Counted from the first letter of the stretch, positions 19,422 to 29,062 are shown. The stretch: DNA of 64,000 nt from Psychromonas sp. SA13A (GCF_011378715.1 NZ_WTKU01000001.1:558001-622000), one strand, 5' to 3'. Made by a program: numbers and translations. Notes: generated by a model from the sequence alone, not told the origin.

Positions 19422-19972
19422 TTTAATCCTTTTTCAGGAAGAACAATAAAATTCATGGCAAACTTATAAAGCTTAATCGGTTTATCAGGACCACTAACAA
19501 TAGAAGGCAATGATGCATCGCCTAACCAACCAGAATTATCAACATTTCGGACCATATTGCTAACTCGACCATTAGACTCAGTAAGACCTTTCACATCGAT
19601 ACGTCCATCTTTAAAGGTCACTGAATCAACATAAACACCCGCGGGAGTCACTACGGGCAAGGTATTAAAAAAACGTGTGATCAAATTACGACGCTCCTCC
19701 AATTCTTGAATCAAATTAATACGTCTCACTAATTCTGCTTTTTCTTTTTTAATGTTACGTATTTCTGCAATACGGCGATCTAAAATAATTGTCTGAGTTT
19801 GTAAAAATTGGTTACGTGAATTCTGTGCACCAATTAACTCATCAACATATATTTTACCTAAATAACATATACTTAATGTAACTAGACAACACATGCCTAG
19901 CAATACAAAGAAGGCTATTTTTTTCTTCCTTTTGTACTCTTCACGCCAGGGTAATAAGTTTATATTTGACAC
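19418..19972 (-). CDS. pilN: Type IV pilus inner-membrane protein PilN
   Basis: A 184-residue bitopic protein beginning MSNINLLPWREEY, the PilN motif that docks into the cleft of PilM. A membrane span lies near residues 21-42. It is followed by a coiled coil with many Arg and Glu residues and a periplasmic domain with PAGVYVDSVTFKDGRIDVKG near 125-144. The start is a GTG formed from the last base of the pilM stop (TAGTG). It acts with PilO and PilP to connect the motor side with the secretin. Confidence 0.94.
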   Translation of the reverse strand: MSNINLLPWREEYKRKKKIAFFVLLGMCCLVTLSICYLGKIYVDELIGAQNSRNQFLQTQTIILDRRIAEIRNIKKEKAELVRRINLIQELEERRNLITRFFNTLPVVTPAGVYVDSVTFKDGRIDVKGLTESNGRVSNMVRNVDNSGWLGDASLPSIVSGPDKPIKLYKFAMNFIVLPEKGLK

Positions 19973-21030
19973 TATATAACTCCTCTTAATGCCAAACCTA
20001 GCGCCATCATATACTTACTACCTGATTGCGTTAATACTCCTTTATCAGCCTTGTTTTTGAATTCAAAACCTAGATAAGGATCTGCAACTTCAACTTCAAT
20101 ATCTAATTCAGCTCTTAACTGCTCCACTAACTCAGGCATTAACACACCTCCTCCAGTTAATATTAACTTAGTAATAGCAACGTTATTAGGAGAGTTAGTA
20201 AACATACGCAAATCAAAGCGAAGGTGATTGACCGTCATACTCACAAACGGAGCGATGACATCAGATTGGCAATCGACGGGTAAATCATTTTCTAATTTTG
20301 CTTTTTCTGCATCCTGAAATGAAAGTGTATAACGATCCGCAATCATTTGGGTACACACTGCACCACCATGATTTTTGTTACGAGTAAAAATAACATTACC
20401 TTGGTATAAAACACTCAACATCATTTGTGAGGTACCAATATCTACGACAGCAATACCATGATTATAATCTTCAGGAGTAAATACTAATTCAGAGGCTCGA
20501 GCAAGAGCATGGCTTGCCACATCAACAATAGTAGTAGTTAAGCCGCTTTCATCAACACACTGTGCCTGTGATAAAACACGCTCTTTTCGAGCTGCACTGA
20601 CCAGAATATCATTTAAAGCACTATCCGCTTCATTAGGTCCCATTATTTCAAAATCTATAAATATTTCATCTAATGGGAAAGGAATAATGGTTTCTGCTTC
20701 TAATTCAATACGCGCTTCTAAATCTAATTCATTTAAATCGGAACTCATGGTTATAACTTTTGTCATAACATCTGCGCCCATTACTGCAATGGCTGCATTT
20801 TTATAATTACTAGGAAAGGATTTTCTTAAACGTTTAATGATTAAGGTTACTTTATCAATATCTTCTAAGCGGTTATCAACAATCAATCCTTTTGGGACAG
20901 AAGCTTCTGCGGCACCATCAATTTGATAGGTTCCTTGCCCCTTAGAGAGTGCGATAGCTTTGATTGAATGTGAGCCAAAATCAATGCCAATGACACCGCT
21001 AGGACCTAGTCTTTTAAATCCAGAGAACAT
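19972..21030 (-). CDS. pilM: Type IV pilus actin-like ATP-binding protein PilM
   Basis: A 352-residue cytoplasmic protein with the FtsA/actin fold. The nucleotide-binding motifs are VIGIDFGSHSIKAIAL near residues 13-28 (phosphate 1), IAVVDIGTSQMMLSVL near 193-208 (phosphate 2) and LILTGGGVLMPEL near 287-299 (adenosine). PilM binds the N-terminus of PilN and connects the platform to the motor ATPases. It is first in the operon. AAGGAAG lies just before the ATG. It is divergent from mrcA over about 200 bases, as hofM and mrcA are in E. coli. The motor and pilin genes are not in this window. Confidence 0.95.
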   Translation of the reverse strand: MFSGFKRLGPSGVIGIDFGSHSIKAIALSKGQGTYQIDGAAEASVPKGLIVDNRLEDIDKVTLIIKRLRKSFPSNYKNAAIAVMGADVMTKVITMSSDLNELDLEARIELEAETIIPFPLDEIFIDFEIMGPNEADSALNDILVSAARKERVLSQAQCVDESGLTTTIVDVASHALARASELVFTPEDYNHGIAVVDIGTSQMMLSVLYQGNVIFTRNKNHGGAVCTQMIADRYTLSFQDAEKAKLENDLPVDCQSDVIAPFVSMTVNHLRFDLRMFTNSPNNVAITKLILTGGGVLMPELVEQLRAELDIEVEVADPYLGFEFKNKADKGVLTQSGSKYMMALGLALRGVI

Positions 21031-21233
21031 AACTTCCTTGCTGCAGTAAGTGCTAATAAAATAGTTAATTGAAATAAAATATGAGCTTGAGTCTCAATTA
21101 GATAACGTTCAAATTGAATAAGTCACAGTTCCCTCTTTAACTCATGATTTATAACTATATACTACATATCCAATATATCTAATATTAAATAAAAAAAGTG
21201 ACATGCTCACAACATAGATGGAATGATTCGAAT

Positions 21234-23813
21234 ATGATGAAATGGATAAAGCGACTTTTCATAGTAGCTATTTTCTTGGGTGTTATAGGTGTTGCTGCGA
21301 TAACATTTATCTACTTCCAACTAAAAGCAGATTTACCAGATGTAACAAGTATTCAAGAAATCCCTTTGCAAGTACCAATGAAAGTACTCAGCAAAGACGG
21401 TGAACTGATCTCTCAATTTGGTGAGAAAAGACGTATCCCGTTAATACGTAAAGAGATACCAGATCAACTTGTTAATGCCTTTATTGCCACCGAAGATAGT
21501 CGTTTTTATCAACATATTGGTATGGATCCGATTGGTATCATGCGTGCAGCTAGTGTTTATATATTATCTGGCAGCGCAAAGCAGGGGGCGAGTACAATCA
21601 CCCAGCAAGTGGCACGAAACTTTTTCTTAACCAATGAAAAAACTATTTTGCGTAAAGTCCGTGAAATATTCCTTGCCATACAGATAGAACAAATATTAAC
21701 CAAAGATGAAATTTTAATGCTATATCTCAATAAGATAGCATTAGGACATCGTTCATTTGGTGTGGGCGCAGCTGCCCAAGTTTATTTTGGTAAAACAGTT
21801 TCAGAATTAACGCTTTCTGAGATGGCTGTATTAGCAGGCCTTCCCAAGGCGCCTTCACGTTTAAACCCTATCTATTCAGTTGAAAACGCAACGGAACGTC
21901 GCAACATTGTTTTACTGCGTATGTTAGATGAAAACTATATTACTCAAGAAGAGTATCAAAGTGCACGTGATGAAGTTGTTTTAAGCCGCTACCATGGTGC
22001 AGAAATTACGCTATCAGCACACTACGTTGCTGAAATTGCACGTAATAAATTAATTGAGTTATACGGAGAAGAGCGAAGCTATAACGAAGGCTTCAATGTA
22101 TACACCACGATCACTAAAAAAACACAGCAAGCCGCAAATAAAGCAGTCATAGAAAATCTGCATAATTACGACATGCGCCATGGTTACCGTGGTGCAACTA
22201 AGGTGTTATGGACTGAAGATGAAACTCCGTGGACAACAGAAAAGATAGAGGAAGCACTAGCACAAGAAGCCAGCGATGTTGATTTAAAACCAGCGGTAGT
22301 CGTTGCTGTTAATGACAAAAGTATTGATGTCATCATCAAAGGTGATAAGGAAAAAGTATCAACCATTGATTGGGACGGTTTAAGTTGGGCACGCTCATTT
22401 AGATCCGATTCAAGACAGGGTAATCCTCCCAAAAAAGCAAAAGACATTGTCAGCGTAGGTGAGCAAATTTTGACTCGAGAAGTCGATATTGAACTCAAAG
22501 ACAAAAAACAAACGACTTCCGTGAAACAATTACAACTATCACAATACCCTGCAGTGAGTGCAGCCTTTGTTTCGCTAAACCCTCAAGATGGAGCAATTAC
22601 ATCACTAGTCGGCGGTTTTAGTTTTGCACAAAGTAAATTTAATCGTGCGCTTCAGGCTAAACGTCAGGTTGGTTCTAATATCAAACCATTTATTTACTCT
22701 GCCGCCCTTGATAATGGATACACCTTAGCGACGTTAGTAAATGATACACCAATTAATGAATGGAGTGGAAATGAAGCTTGGCGCCCAAAAAACTCACCAA
22801 ATATTTATTTAGGCCCCATTAGATTGCGTCGAGCATTAGGACAATCAAAAAACGTTGTATCAGTTCGATTAGTACAAGACTTAGGTATTGATAAAGTTAT
22901 TGATCAACTCACTAAATTTGGCTTTAAACCAGAAGACATGCCAAGAAGTAACTCTATTGCACTGGGGTCAGCATCGATAACTCCGCTAGACCTAGCTACA
23001 GGTTATGCAATCATTGCCAATGGCGGATACAAAATTGAACCTTATGTGATTGAACGTATTGAAGATGCATACGGCACTGTTTTATACCAAGCAGAACCTA
23101 AAATTGTTTGTCCAGAATGCATTAAAACATACCAAGGTAAAGCAGAAAAAACAGATCCCTTAGCGATTGAAACAATGATAGACGGTGATGCTAAGGTGTG
23201 TGTTATTGCGGCAGTCGATGAAACACAAATAGCACCTTCAGCGATCTCTCCTGCTACTGCATTTTTAACCCGTGAACTATTGCGTACCGCAGTTTGGGGT
23301 GGTGGCGACTGGGCGCATAAGACTCGTTGGAATGGCACCGGGGCACGAGCAGGAAAAGCAGTTAAGCGCCAAGATATGGGCGGCAAAACAGGTACCACCA
23401 ATGACTCCAAAGATGCTTGGTTCTCTGGTTTTGTTGGTAATAGTGTTGCCACTTCATGGGTTGGTTTCGATGACTTTAATCGTGAATTAGGTCGTGCAGC
23501 TTACAATAGCAACTTAGGTAAAAGTCAATCTTCAGGCGGTGAGTATGGATCAAGCACTGCCTTGCCAGCCTGGAATGCATTTATGGTTGAAACCATGGCA
23601 GGAGAGCCAACTTTTTCACCTCCACGACCAGATAATATTGTTAACGCGCGAATAGATAGAGCAACAGGGTTCCTATCGACGGTCACTGATCACACAACAC
23701 TGATTGAATACTTTAAATCAGGCACAGTGCCTATTTACTATGCACCTGAGCAAAGTAATTACAATCAAAGTAGTGACTCTTCAACAGAAGGATATGATGA
23801 AGAGCTATTTTAA
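21234..23813 (+). CDS. mrcA: Penicillin-binding protein 1A (bifunctional)
   Basis: A roughly 859-residue class A PBP with both glycosyltransferase and transpeptidase activity for peptidoglycan synthesis. It has a short cytoplasmic start, then a membrane span near residues 6-28. The GT51 domain holds ATEDSRFYQHIGMD and GASTITQQVARNFF. An OB-like insert follows, then the transpeptidase domain with VGSNIKPF (SxxK), SKN and GGKTGTTND (KTG). An open frame from a GTG at 21198 would add 12 residues. I prefer one of the two adjacent ATG codons (21234 or 21237), because GGAA lies about 10 bases upstream and membrane-span placement matches other PBP1A proteins. Its end overlaps convergent yrfG by 9 bases. 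Confidence 0.95.
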   Translation: MMKWIKRLFIVAIFLGVIGVAAITFIYFQLKADLPDVTSIQEIPLQVPMKVLSKDGELISQFGEKRRIPLIRKEIPDQLVNAFIATEDSRFYQHIGMDPIGIMRAASVYILSGSAKQGASTITQQVARNFFLTNEKTILRKVREIFLAIQIEQILTKDEILMLYLNKIALGHRSFGVGAAAQVYFGKTVSELTLSEMAVLAGLPKAPSRLNPIYSVENATERRNIVLLRMLDENYITQEEYQSARDEVVLSRYHGAEITLSAHYVAEIARNKLIELYGEERSYNEGFNVYTTITKKTQQAANKAVIENLHNYDMRHGYRGATKVLWTEDETPWTTEKIEEALAQEASDVDLKPAVVVAVNDKSIDVIIKGDKEKVSTIDWDGLSWARSFRSDSRQGNPPKKAKDIVSVGEQILTREVDIELKDKKQTTSVKQLQLSQYPAVSAAFVSLNPQDGAITSLVGGFSFAQSKFNRALQAKRQVGSNIKPFIYSAALDNGYTLATLVNDTPINEWSGNEAWRPKNSPNIYLGPIRLRRALGQSKNVVSVRLVQDLGIDKVIDQLTKFGFKPEDMPRSNSIALGSASITPLDLATGYAIIANGGYKIEPYVIERIEDAYGTVLYQAEPKIVCPECIKTYQGKAEKTDPLAIETMIDGDAKVCVIAAVDETQIAPSAISPATAFLTRELLRTAVWGGGDWAHKTRWNGTGARAGKAVKRQDMGGKTGTTNDSKDAWFSGFVGNSVATSWVGFDDFNRELGRAAYNSNLGKSQSSGGEYGSSTALPAWNAFMVETMAGEPTFSPPRPDNIVNARIDRATGFLSTVTDHTTLIEYFKSGTVPIYYAPEQSNYNQSSDSSTEGYDEELF

Positions 23814-24476
23814 TAGCTGATAGTGAGGTTGAAAAAACTCCTGAAATTCAGTAATAGTTGAAAAGCTTTGCATCGCTTGTGCGGGCTTTTCACTATCCGG
23901 TTTGTTAATACCGACTAGATATTCAACACCAGCAGACTGAGCAGCAACTAAAATTTTCTCGCTATCATCAATAAAAATGGAGCGAGAAAAGTCTGTATTG
24001 AGTTGCTTCTTTACTGCTTCCCAAAAAAATGCACTTTCTTTTTCATGGCCGATTTCATGGCTAGAAATAGCGAGGTCAACATGAGATAACAGTTGCGTTT
24101 GTTGATCTTTCAGCGCAATACCACTTGGATGAGCATTGGTTAAGATAACAATTTTCTTACCTAATTTTTTTAACTTTTTCAAAAACCAAAGCGTATCTTC
24201 TCGCCATTGAATCTTATGCTTATTAGCATGTTGTAAATGATGGATATCCAAGCCTAAGGTTTCAGTCCAATAATCATAGCTGTACCAAGATAACGTTCCC
24301 CACACGGCTTTGTATTGGTCAAAAACATAAGTAGTGGCTTGTTCAATAGATAAACGATGCAATAATGCATATTGGCTGGGTACAAACTCTAGCCAAAAGT
24401 GAGAGTCATAATGTAAATCTAATAATGTACCATCCATGTCTAGTAAGACTAAATCTACATCTTTCTCTAAAAACAT
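23805..24476 (-). CDS. yrfG: GMP/IMP nucleotidase YrfG (HAD family)
   Basis: A 223-residue HAD hydrolase. Motif I is LLDMDGTLLDLHYDSHFW near residues 10-27, motif II is VILTNAHP near 110, and motif IV is FIDDSEKILVAAQSAGV near 167-183. In E. coli, YrfG dephosphorylates purine monophosphates (GMP and IMP) and sits beside nudE and mrcA. The same neighbours here make the assignment firm. Its last nine bases overlap the end of mrcA on the other strand, with no room for a terminator. It is divergent from nudE. Confidence 0.9.
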   Translation of the reverse strand: MFLEKDVDLVLLDMDGTLLDLHYDSHFWLEFVPSQYALLHRLSIEQATTYVFDQYKAVWGTLSWYSYDYWTETLGLDIHHLQHANKHKIQWREDTLWFLKKLKKLGKKIVILTNAHPSGIALKDQQTQLLSHVDLAISSHEIGHEKESAFFWEAVKKQLNTDFSRSIFIDDSEKILVAAQSAGVEYLVGINKPDSEKPAQAMQSFSTITEFQEFFQPHYQLLK

Positions 24477-24592
24477 ATTATTCCTAATGCAGTGTACTCA
24501 AAGTAAAATAGATTAAATGAATACAGTATCGTAAATAAGATAAGCATTGTAAGATAACATTTATATTAACTAATGATAGTCATGGGGTCTCT

Positions 24593-25144
24593 ATGAGCAA
24601 TTCTTTACCAACCTTACCTGAAATATTACATAAAAGTGTTGTCGCTTGTAGTCGATTTTTCAAGATAGAAACATTACAGCTCAAATTTAGTAATGGTGAA
24701 CAGCGTGAGTTCGAACGTATGAAGGGAGGTAATCAAGGAGCCGTATTAGTGGTGCCTTTTTATGATAAAGATACCTTGCTGTTAATACGAGAATATGCGG
24801 CTGGAACACATAGCTACGAGCTAGGTTTCCCAAAAGGCTTGATTGACCCAGGCGAAAGCGATCTAGAAGCTGCGAATAGAGAATTAAAAGAAGAGGTCGG
24901 CTTTGGGGCTAAAAATTTCACTGCATTGAAAAAAGTAGTGATGGCTCCTAGCTACTTTAGTAGTACGATGACTTTATTTATGGCTGAAAATTTATATCCT
25001 GAAAGTTTACCTGGTGATGAGCCTGAGCCTTTAGAAGTGATAAAATGGCCAATCGCCAAAGCAGATGAATTATTAGCACGGGATGATTTTCAAGAAGCGC
25101 GTAGCATTAGTGCATTATTGCTAGTGATGAAAAACCATCGTTGA
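24593..25144 (+). CDS. nudE: ADP compounds hydrolase NudE
   Basis: A 183-residue Nudix hydrolase that acts on ADP-ribose, Ap3A and NADH-type compounds in E. coli. The Nudix box is seen as GLIDPGESDLEAANRELKEE near residues 82-101, continuing VGF, with all key Glu and Arg residues of GX5EX7REUXEEXGU. A family opening PTLPEILHKSVVA is present. GGGGTCTCT precedes the ATG. It lies in the conserved mrcA-yrfG-nudE neighbourhood, and a hairpin terminator follows. Confidence 0.94.
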   Translation: MSNSLPTLPEILHKSVVACSRFFKIETLQLKFSNGEQREFERMKGGNQGAVLVVPFYDKDTLLLIREYAAGTHSYELGFPKGLIDPGESDLEAANRELKEEVGFGAKNFTALKKVVMAPSYFSSTMTLFMAENLYPESLPGDEPEPLEVIKWPIAKADELLARDDFQEARSISALLLVMKNHR

Positions 25145-25181
25145 CTTAATCACCATATATAGTTTCAAAAAAGTACTAATT

Positions 25182-25214
25182 CGTGAGTAGTAAAATATAA
25201 CTACTCACGCTTTT
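25182..25214 (+). terminator. Terminator hairpin between nudE and sthA
   Basis: A perfect ten-base stem CGTGAGTAGT / ACTACTCACG has an 8-base loop and is followed by CTTTTC. nudE and sthA converge here. On the minus strand the stem is followed by AATTAGTACTTTTTT, so it may also slow that transcript. Confidence 0.7.
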
Positions 25215-25223
25215 CATTCCCTT

Positions 25224-26654
25224 TTAAAACAATCGATTCAAACCGTTTAATGCTGCAACTCGATACGCTTCAGCCATGGTTGGATAATTGAACGTCGTAT
25301 TAGCAAAATATTCAATCGTATTACCAGGGCCTTCTTGCTCCATAATAGCTTGACCGATATGAATAATCTCTGCAGCTCGCTCACCAAAACAATGAATACC
25401 TAATATTTCTTTAGTATCGCGATGAAATAGGATCTTCAAACTACCCACATCTGAACCAAGAATCTGAGAGCGGGCTAAATCTTTGAATTGTGCGCGCCCT
25501 ACTTCATAAGGCACTTTTTGTTGCGTCAAAATTTGTTCTGTTTTACCCACTGAACTGATTTCAGGAATAGTATAAATACCAGTAGGAATATCTTTGATCA
25601 GTTTTCTTTTTCCTTCACGGGTAATAATTAAATTAGCCGCTATTCGACCTTGATCATAAGCTGCACTGGCTAAACTAGGGTAACCAATAACATCACCTAC
25701 AGCATAAATATTATCCACAGATGTTTGATAGTTTTCATTAATAGCTAGTTGCCCACGACCATCTGGTTTTAAACCAATTGCTTCTAAGTTTAATAGGTCA
25801 GTATTACCTGTACGCCCATTTGCATAGAGTAAGCAGTCTGCCTTCATTTTTTTACCTGATTTAAAATGAATAACTACCCCTTCTGAAGAATGTTCAACTT
25901 TTTGGTATTCCTCATCATGACGTAAAATCATGCCAGAGTTTCTGAAGTGATAAGACAATGCATCTGACATTTCAGCATCTAAAAATGATAACAACCTATC
26001 CCGAGTGTTAACCAAGTCAGTTTTAACACCCAACCCTCTAAAAATAGAAGCATATTCACAGCCAATAACACCTGCGCCATAAATGACAATATGTTGTGGT
26101 TGATAATCTAGAGAAAGAATTGTGTCACTGTCATAAACATTCGGAGAATTAAAGTCGATATCAACAGGATGATATGGTCGAGATCCAGTCGCGATAATAA
26201 TATCTTGTGCTGTGATCGTTTCTACGGAGCCATCTGCACTTTTAATTCGAATCGAATGATTATCAATAAAAGATGCTTCACCAAAATGTAAAGTGCAATT
26301 ATTACGATTATAGAAACTACTGCGCATTTTAACTTGTTTACTGATCACTTGTTCCGTATGGCGTAATACATCAGCAAAAGTAAATGACTGTTTTTGAGGA
26401 TAATTATTTGTAAATAAGGCGTTATTTTTAAGCTCAATCAGCTGTGTAACACTATGGCGAAGTGCTTTTGATGGTATGGTTCCCCAGTGTGTACACCCCC
26501 CACCTATATCACGATATTTTTCAATCACAGCGACACGTTTACCAGCTTTAGCAAGCTTCATCGCTGAGCCTTCTCCGCCTGGTCCGGTGCCAATAACAAT
26601 TGCATCATAATCATAACTTACAGGTGCTTTTTTTGGATTTTTTGGTGTAGACAT
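25224..26654 (-). CDS. sthA: Soluble pyridine nucleotide transhydrogenase
   Basis: A 476-residue FAD flavoprotein that passes hydride between NADPH and NAD, mainly to drain excess NADPH. The FAD-binding start is [20 protein letters not shown] near residue 21, and [17 protein letters not shown] lies near 51-67. Only the first of the two disulfide cysteines remains (Thr in place of the second Cys region), which is diagnostic of Sth rather than lipoamide dehydrogenase. The second Rossmann motif is [19 protein letters not shown] near 184-202, and the dimer interface follows. Length is that of the family (466 in E. coli). A 24-base palindrome lies 50 bases upstream of the ATG. Confidence 0.96.
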   Translation of the reverse strand: MSTPKNPKKAPVSYDYDAIVIGTGPGGEGSAMKLAKAGKRVAVIEKYRDIGGGCTHWGTIPSKALRHSVTQLIELKNNALFTNNYPQKQSFTFADVLRHTEQVISKQVKMRSSFYNRNNCTLHFGEASFIDNHSIRIKSADGSVETITAQDIIIATGSRPYHPVDIDFNSPNVYDSDTILSLDYQPQHIVIYGAGVIGCEYASIFRGLGVKTDLVNTRDRLLSFLDAEMSDALSYHFRNSGMILRHDEEYQKVEHSSEGVVIHFKSGKKMKADCLLYANGRTGNTDLLNLEAIGLKPDGRGQLAINENYQTSVDNIYAVGDVIGYPSLASAAYDQGRIAANLIITREGKRKLIKDIPTGIYTIPEISSVGKTEQILTQQKVPYEVGRAQFKDLARSQILGSDVGSLKILFHRDTKEILGIHCFGERAAEIIHIGQAIMEQEGPGNTIEYFANTTFNYPTMAEAYRVAALNGLNRLF

Positions 26655-26703
26655 GACTCAACCTTCAGTGATAAATAATAGTAATATTAACAATCTAACA
26701 GTA

Positions 26704-26727
26704 TTTGTCACACATTCCTGTAACAAA
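26704..26727. promoter_or_regulatory. Palindrome upstream of sthA, possible operator
   Basis: The arms TTTGTCACA and TGTAACAAA (8 of 9 positions complementary) flank a 6-base spacer. The site lies 50 bases upstream of the sthA start and about 145 bases upstream of yijD. No regulator is assigned. It is not a good CRP or FabR site. Confidence 0.35.
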
Positions 26728-26871
26728 GCGTGCTCTCTAAGGGTATTAAACATACATTATAAATATGAAAATATCTTTAACTTCTCACATCGTTACAAAA
26801 AAGGAGAAATAGAGGTTAGTTCATGTTATTTTTAGGTTTTAAATTTAAATTAATAGATAGGAGTTAGTGTA

Positions 26872-27231
26872 ATGCAAGATAGTAATATCTCAGTAAAATG
26901 GTTAATTCATGCTTTTTTAATAGGGTTGTCCATTAACGCATGTTTTTCTATTTTAACAATCTCACAAATAACATTTTCACTGTTTCCATTTTTTACGCTG
27001 TACTTTGCAACGAGCCGCTTTTACCAGCTGTATATTAGTGAAGCAGATAATGAAGCCAGTGTTCGTCCGGCATGGGCAGCCTTTTTTATTGGTTTATTCT
27101 CCTACGCAGCTTTTATTGGAGCATTACACCCAGAACTAGGATCAAATTTCATCTCCATCACTATTACTTTAATTCTAGCTATCTGGTTAATGTATAAAAT
27201 GATGTTTGGTGATAAGCATTACCCTGCATAA
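26872..27231 (+). CDS. yijD: YijD family membrane protein (DUF1422)
   Basis: A 119-residue inner-membrane protein of unknown function with four hydrophobic segments near residues 9-28, 31-46, 65-85 and 93-112. The sequence type matches YijD of E. coli, and so does the position next to sthA. In E. coli the fatty-acid regulator fabR sits between sthA and yijD. Here the 217-base spacer is too short for it. GGAGTTAGTGTA precedes the ATG. The pair sthA-yijD is divergent. Membrane location is clear. Function cannot be given. Confidence 0.8.
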   Translation: MQDSNISVKWLIHAFLIGLSINACFSILTISQITFSLFPFFTLYFATSRFYQLYISEADNEASVRPAWAAFFIGLFSYAAFIGALHPELGSNFISITITLILAIWLMYKMMFGDKHYPA

Positions 27232-27299
27232 GGACAATACTGATAGTAAATTTTAAATTAACCTAACTGGTTATAAATCAATAATATGGTGGATTTGAT

Positions 27300-27371
27300 C
27301 AACACCTTGTATTTGGTGTTGCGCAATTCCCTCATTTTCTAGATGATATTAAATCACCCTTTAGGGTGATT
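27300..27371. promoter_or_regulatory. Two hairpins in the mgsA leader
   Basis: AACACC...GGTGTT (27301-27320, 8-base loop) and a perfect AATCACCC-TTTA-GGGTGATT (27352-27371) lie between yijD and mgsA. The second ends 26 bases before the mgsA ATG. Neither has a T run, so an mRNA structure or a protein site is as likely as a terminator. Confidence 0.35.
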
Positions 27372-27397
27372 AGTGTTACTCTTTAAAAGGGCAAATA

Positions 27398-27856
27398 ATG
27401 GATTATACTACCCGCAATATTCCCGCTTCAAAGCAAATAGCTTTAGTTGCACATGATGATATGAAATATCAGCTAATTAAATGGGTTGCTAAACGCGCAG
27501 AACAATTAAAACAACATCATATATTCTCTACTGGCACGACGGGCACTTTGTTGGCAAAACAAACAGGCTTACCTATTGAATGTCTTTTATCAGGACCAAT
27601 GGGTGGGGATCAGCAGTTAGGTGCTAAGCTTGCGGAAGGTAAAATTGACTTACTTATTTTCTTTTGGGATCCAATGAGTTCAGTCCCCCACGAACCAGAT
27701 GTAAAAGCATTATTACGTTTGGCGGCGGTATGGAACATTCCAATGGCAACTAATATATCAACCGCAGATTTTATCATTGACTCATATTATATGGATAAAA
27801 TTTATACAACACGTATCCCTGACTATCAAAAATATTTAATTCGACGCACACAATAA
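27398..27856 (+). CDS. mgsA: Methylglyoxal synthase
   Basis: A 152-residue enzyme that converts dihydroxyacetone phosphate to methylglyoxal and phosphate, a bypass of lower glycolysis. [16 protein letters not shown] near residue 14 and TGTTGTLL near 46-53 form the phosphate-binding site. [18 protein letters not shown] near 66-83 includes the catalytic aspartate (GGDQQ), and [11 protein letters not shown] follows. Length equals that of E. coli MgsA (152). AAAAGGGCAAATA precedes the ATG. The next gene starts 15 bases after the stop and may be co-transcribed. The opposing detoxification gene gloA is elsewhere in the window. Confidence 0.96.
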   Translation: MDYTTRNIPASKQIALVAHDDMKYQLIKWVAKRAEQLKQHHIFSTGTTGTLLAKQTGLPIECLLSGPMGGDQQLGAKLAEGKIDLLIFFWDPMSSVPHEPDVKALLRLAAVWNIPMATNISTADFIIDSYYMDKIYTTRIPDYQKYLIRRTQ

Positions 27857-27871
27857 AGTTTGGAGTTCATC

Positions 27872-28972
27872 TTGCAAAGCTTAACTGACATTTATATCTA
27901 CCCGATCAAGTCCACTAAGGGCATTCAATTACCGCAAGCATTAGTGGAAGAAAAAGGTTTAGAAAATGATCGGCGCTACATGTTAGTTGACATGCAAGGA
28001 CAGTTTATTACAGGTCGAACACATCCTCAATTAACGCAAATCAGTATTGAATTTTCTAAAAAAGGCTTATTTGTTAGCGCACCCGATCAACCTAGTTTCT
28101 ATATTCAACAGGAGCAGTTTTCGGAGCAATCATTAGCGGTTGAGATTTGGGCAGATACAGTACAAGCGCAACACTGTCATAGCGATTATGATCAATGGTT
28201 TTCAAATTTTTTGAAACAACCGTGTCAGCTTGTTTACTTTGCTGATAGCAGTGTACGCTGTGTTAAAAACAAGCAAACACAGGTTGGTTTTGCTGACGGT
28301 TACCCGCTATTACTCATTAATCAAGCCTCCGTCGAGCAACTTAATACACTGCTTGATAACCCAGTCAGTGCATTGCATTTTCGCCCTAATATATTAATCA
28401 AGGGAGATAGTGCCTTCGTTGAAGATAGCTGGTCTCGTATTAAAATTGGAGAAGTAGAGTTTGAGGTAAGTAAACCCTGCTCCCGCTGTATTTTTACTAA
28501 TGTAGATCCTAAAACTGGCAAAGCAGACCTTGAACAACCTCTTAAAACATTATCACAATACAGGTTCCACCAAGGTAACATCGACTTTGGCCAAAACTTA
28601 ATTCCTTTAAACCAAGGAATTATTCGCAGTGGAGATCAAGTTCAAGTTATAGCTTCACAGCAAGCGCCAATTTATGAGTCGATGTTAGCAACTGAAGAAA
28701 GTAATAAAAAAGCACTACAGATAAACTTTGCAAATACCGGCTTAGAAGTCACAGGTGATAATCAGCAGTTGCTATTAAATCAAGCAGAACAGGCTGGAAT
28801 TAATATTCCCTATTCGTGCAGAGGTGGCAAATGTGGACGTTGCAAAACAAAATTATTATCCGGGGAAGTTGATGTATTAAATGACCAAGGTTTATTTAAA
28901 GAAGAAATAGAAGCAGGTTATATATTAGCCTGTAGCTGTATACCCTTATCAAATATTAGTATTGATCACTAA
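27872..28972 (+). CDS. ycbX: YcbX-like MOSC-domain protein with C-terminal 2Fe-2S ferredoxin domain
   Basis: A roughly 366-residue protein with the order MOSC-N barrel (about 1-120), MOSC domain (about 120-265) and ferredoxin domain (about 280-366). In E. coli, YcbX takes part in reducing N-hydroxylated base analogues with molybdenum cofactor. The MOSC cysteine is present in EVSKPCSRCIFTNVDP. The plant-type iron-sulfur site is CRGGKCGRC plus a distal CSC. I chose the TTG at 27872 because GGAG lies six bases before it and because the family begins directly with a short strand and PIKS. The frame opens at another TTG four codons earlier that lacks a ribosome binding site. Confidence 0.88.
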   Translation: MQSLTDIYIYPIKSTKGIQLPQALVEEKGLENDRRYMLVDMQGQFITGRTHPQLTQISIEFSKKGLFVSAPDQPSFYIQQEQFSEQSLAVEIWADTVQAQHCHSDYDQWFSNFLKQPCQLVYFADSSVRCVKNKQTQVGFADGYPLLLINQASVEQLNTLLDNPVSALHFRPNILIKGDSAFVEDSWSRIKIGEVEFEVSKPCSRCIFTNVDPKTGKADLEQPLKTLSQYRFHQGNIDFGQNLIPLNQGIIRSGDQVQVIASQQAPIYESMLATEESNKKALQINFANTGLEVTGDNQQLLLNQAEQAGINIPYSCRGGKCGRCKTKLLSGEVDVLNDQGLFKEEIEAGYILACSCIPLSNISIDH

Positions 28973-29017
28973 GGATAAATACTTAAATACTCACTGAAAT
29001 GCTTATCAATGAACATT

Positions 29018-29055
29018 AAATGATTCATGGAAACTAACAACATGAATCATTTTTT
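29018..29055 (+). terminator. Rho-independent terminator after the ycbX-like gene
   Basis: AAATGATTCATG and CATGAATCATTT form a perfect 12-base stem with an 11-base loop, followed by T residues. It lies between converging ycbX and miaE. Confidence 0.8.
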
Positions 29056-29062
29056 AATAGAA

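Noticed and set aside
26653-26835. A 60-codon open frame on the plus strand between sthA and yijD
   Set aside because: It overlaps the sthA start, has no ribosome binding site, has cysteine-rich random-looking composition and covers the palindrome. It is unlikely to be a gene.
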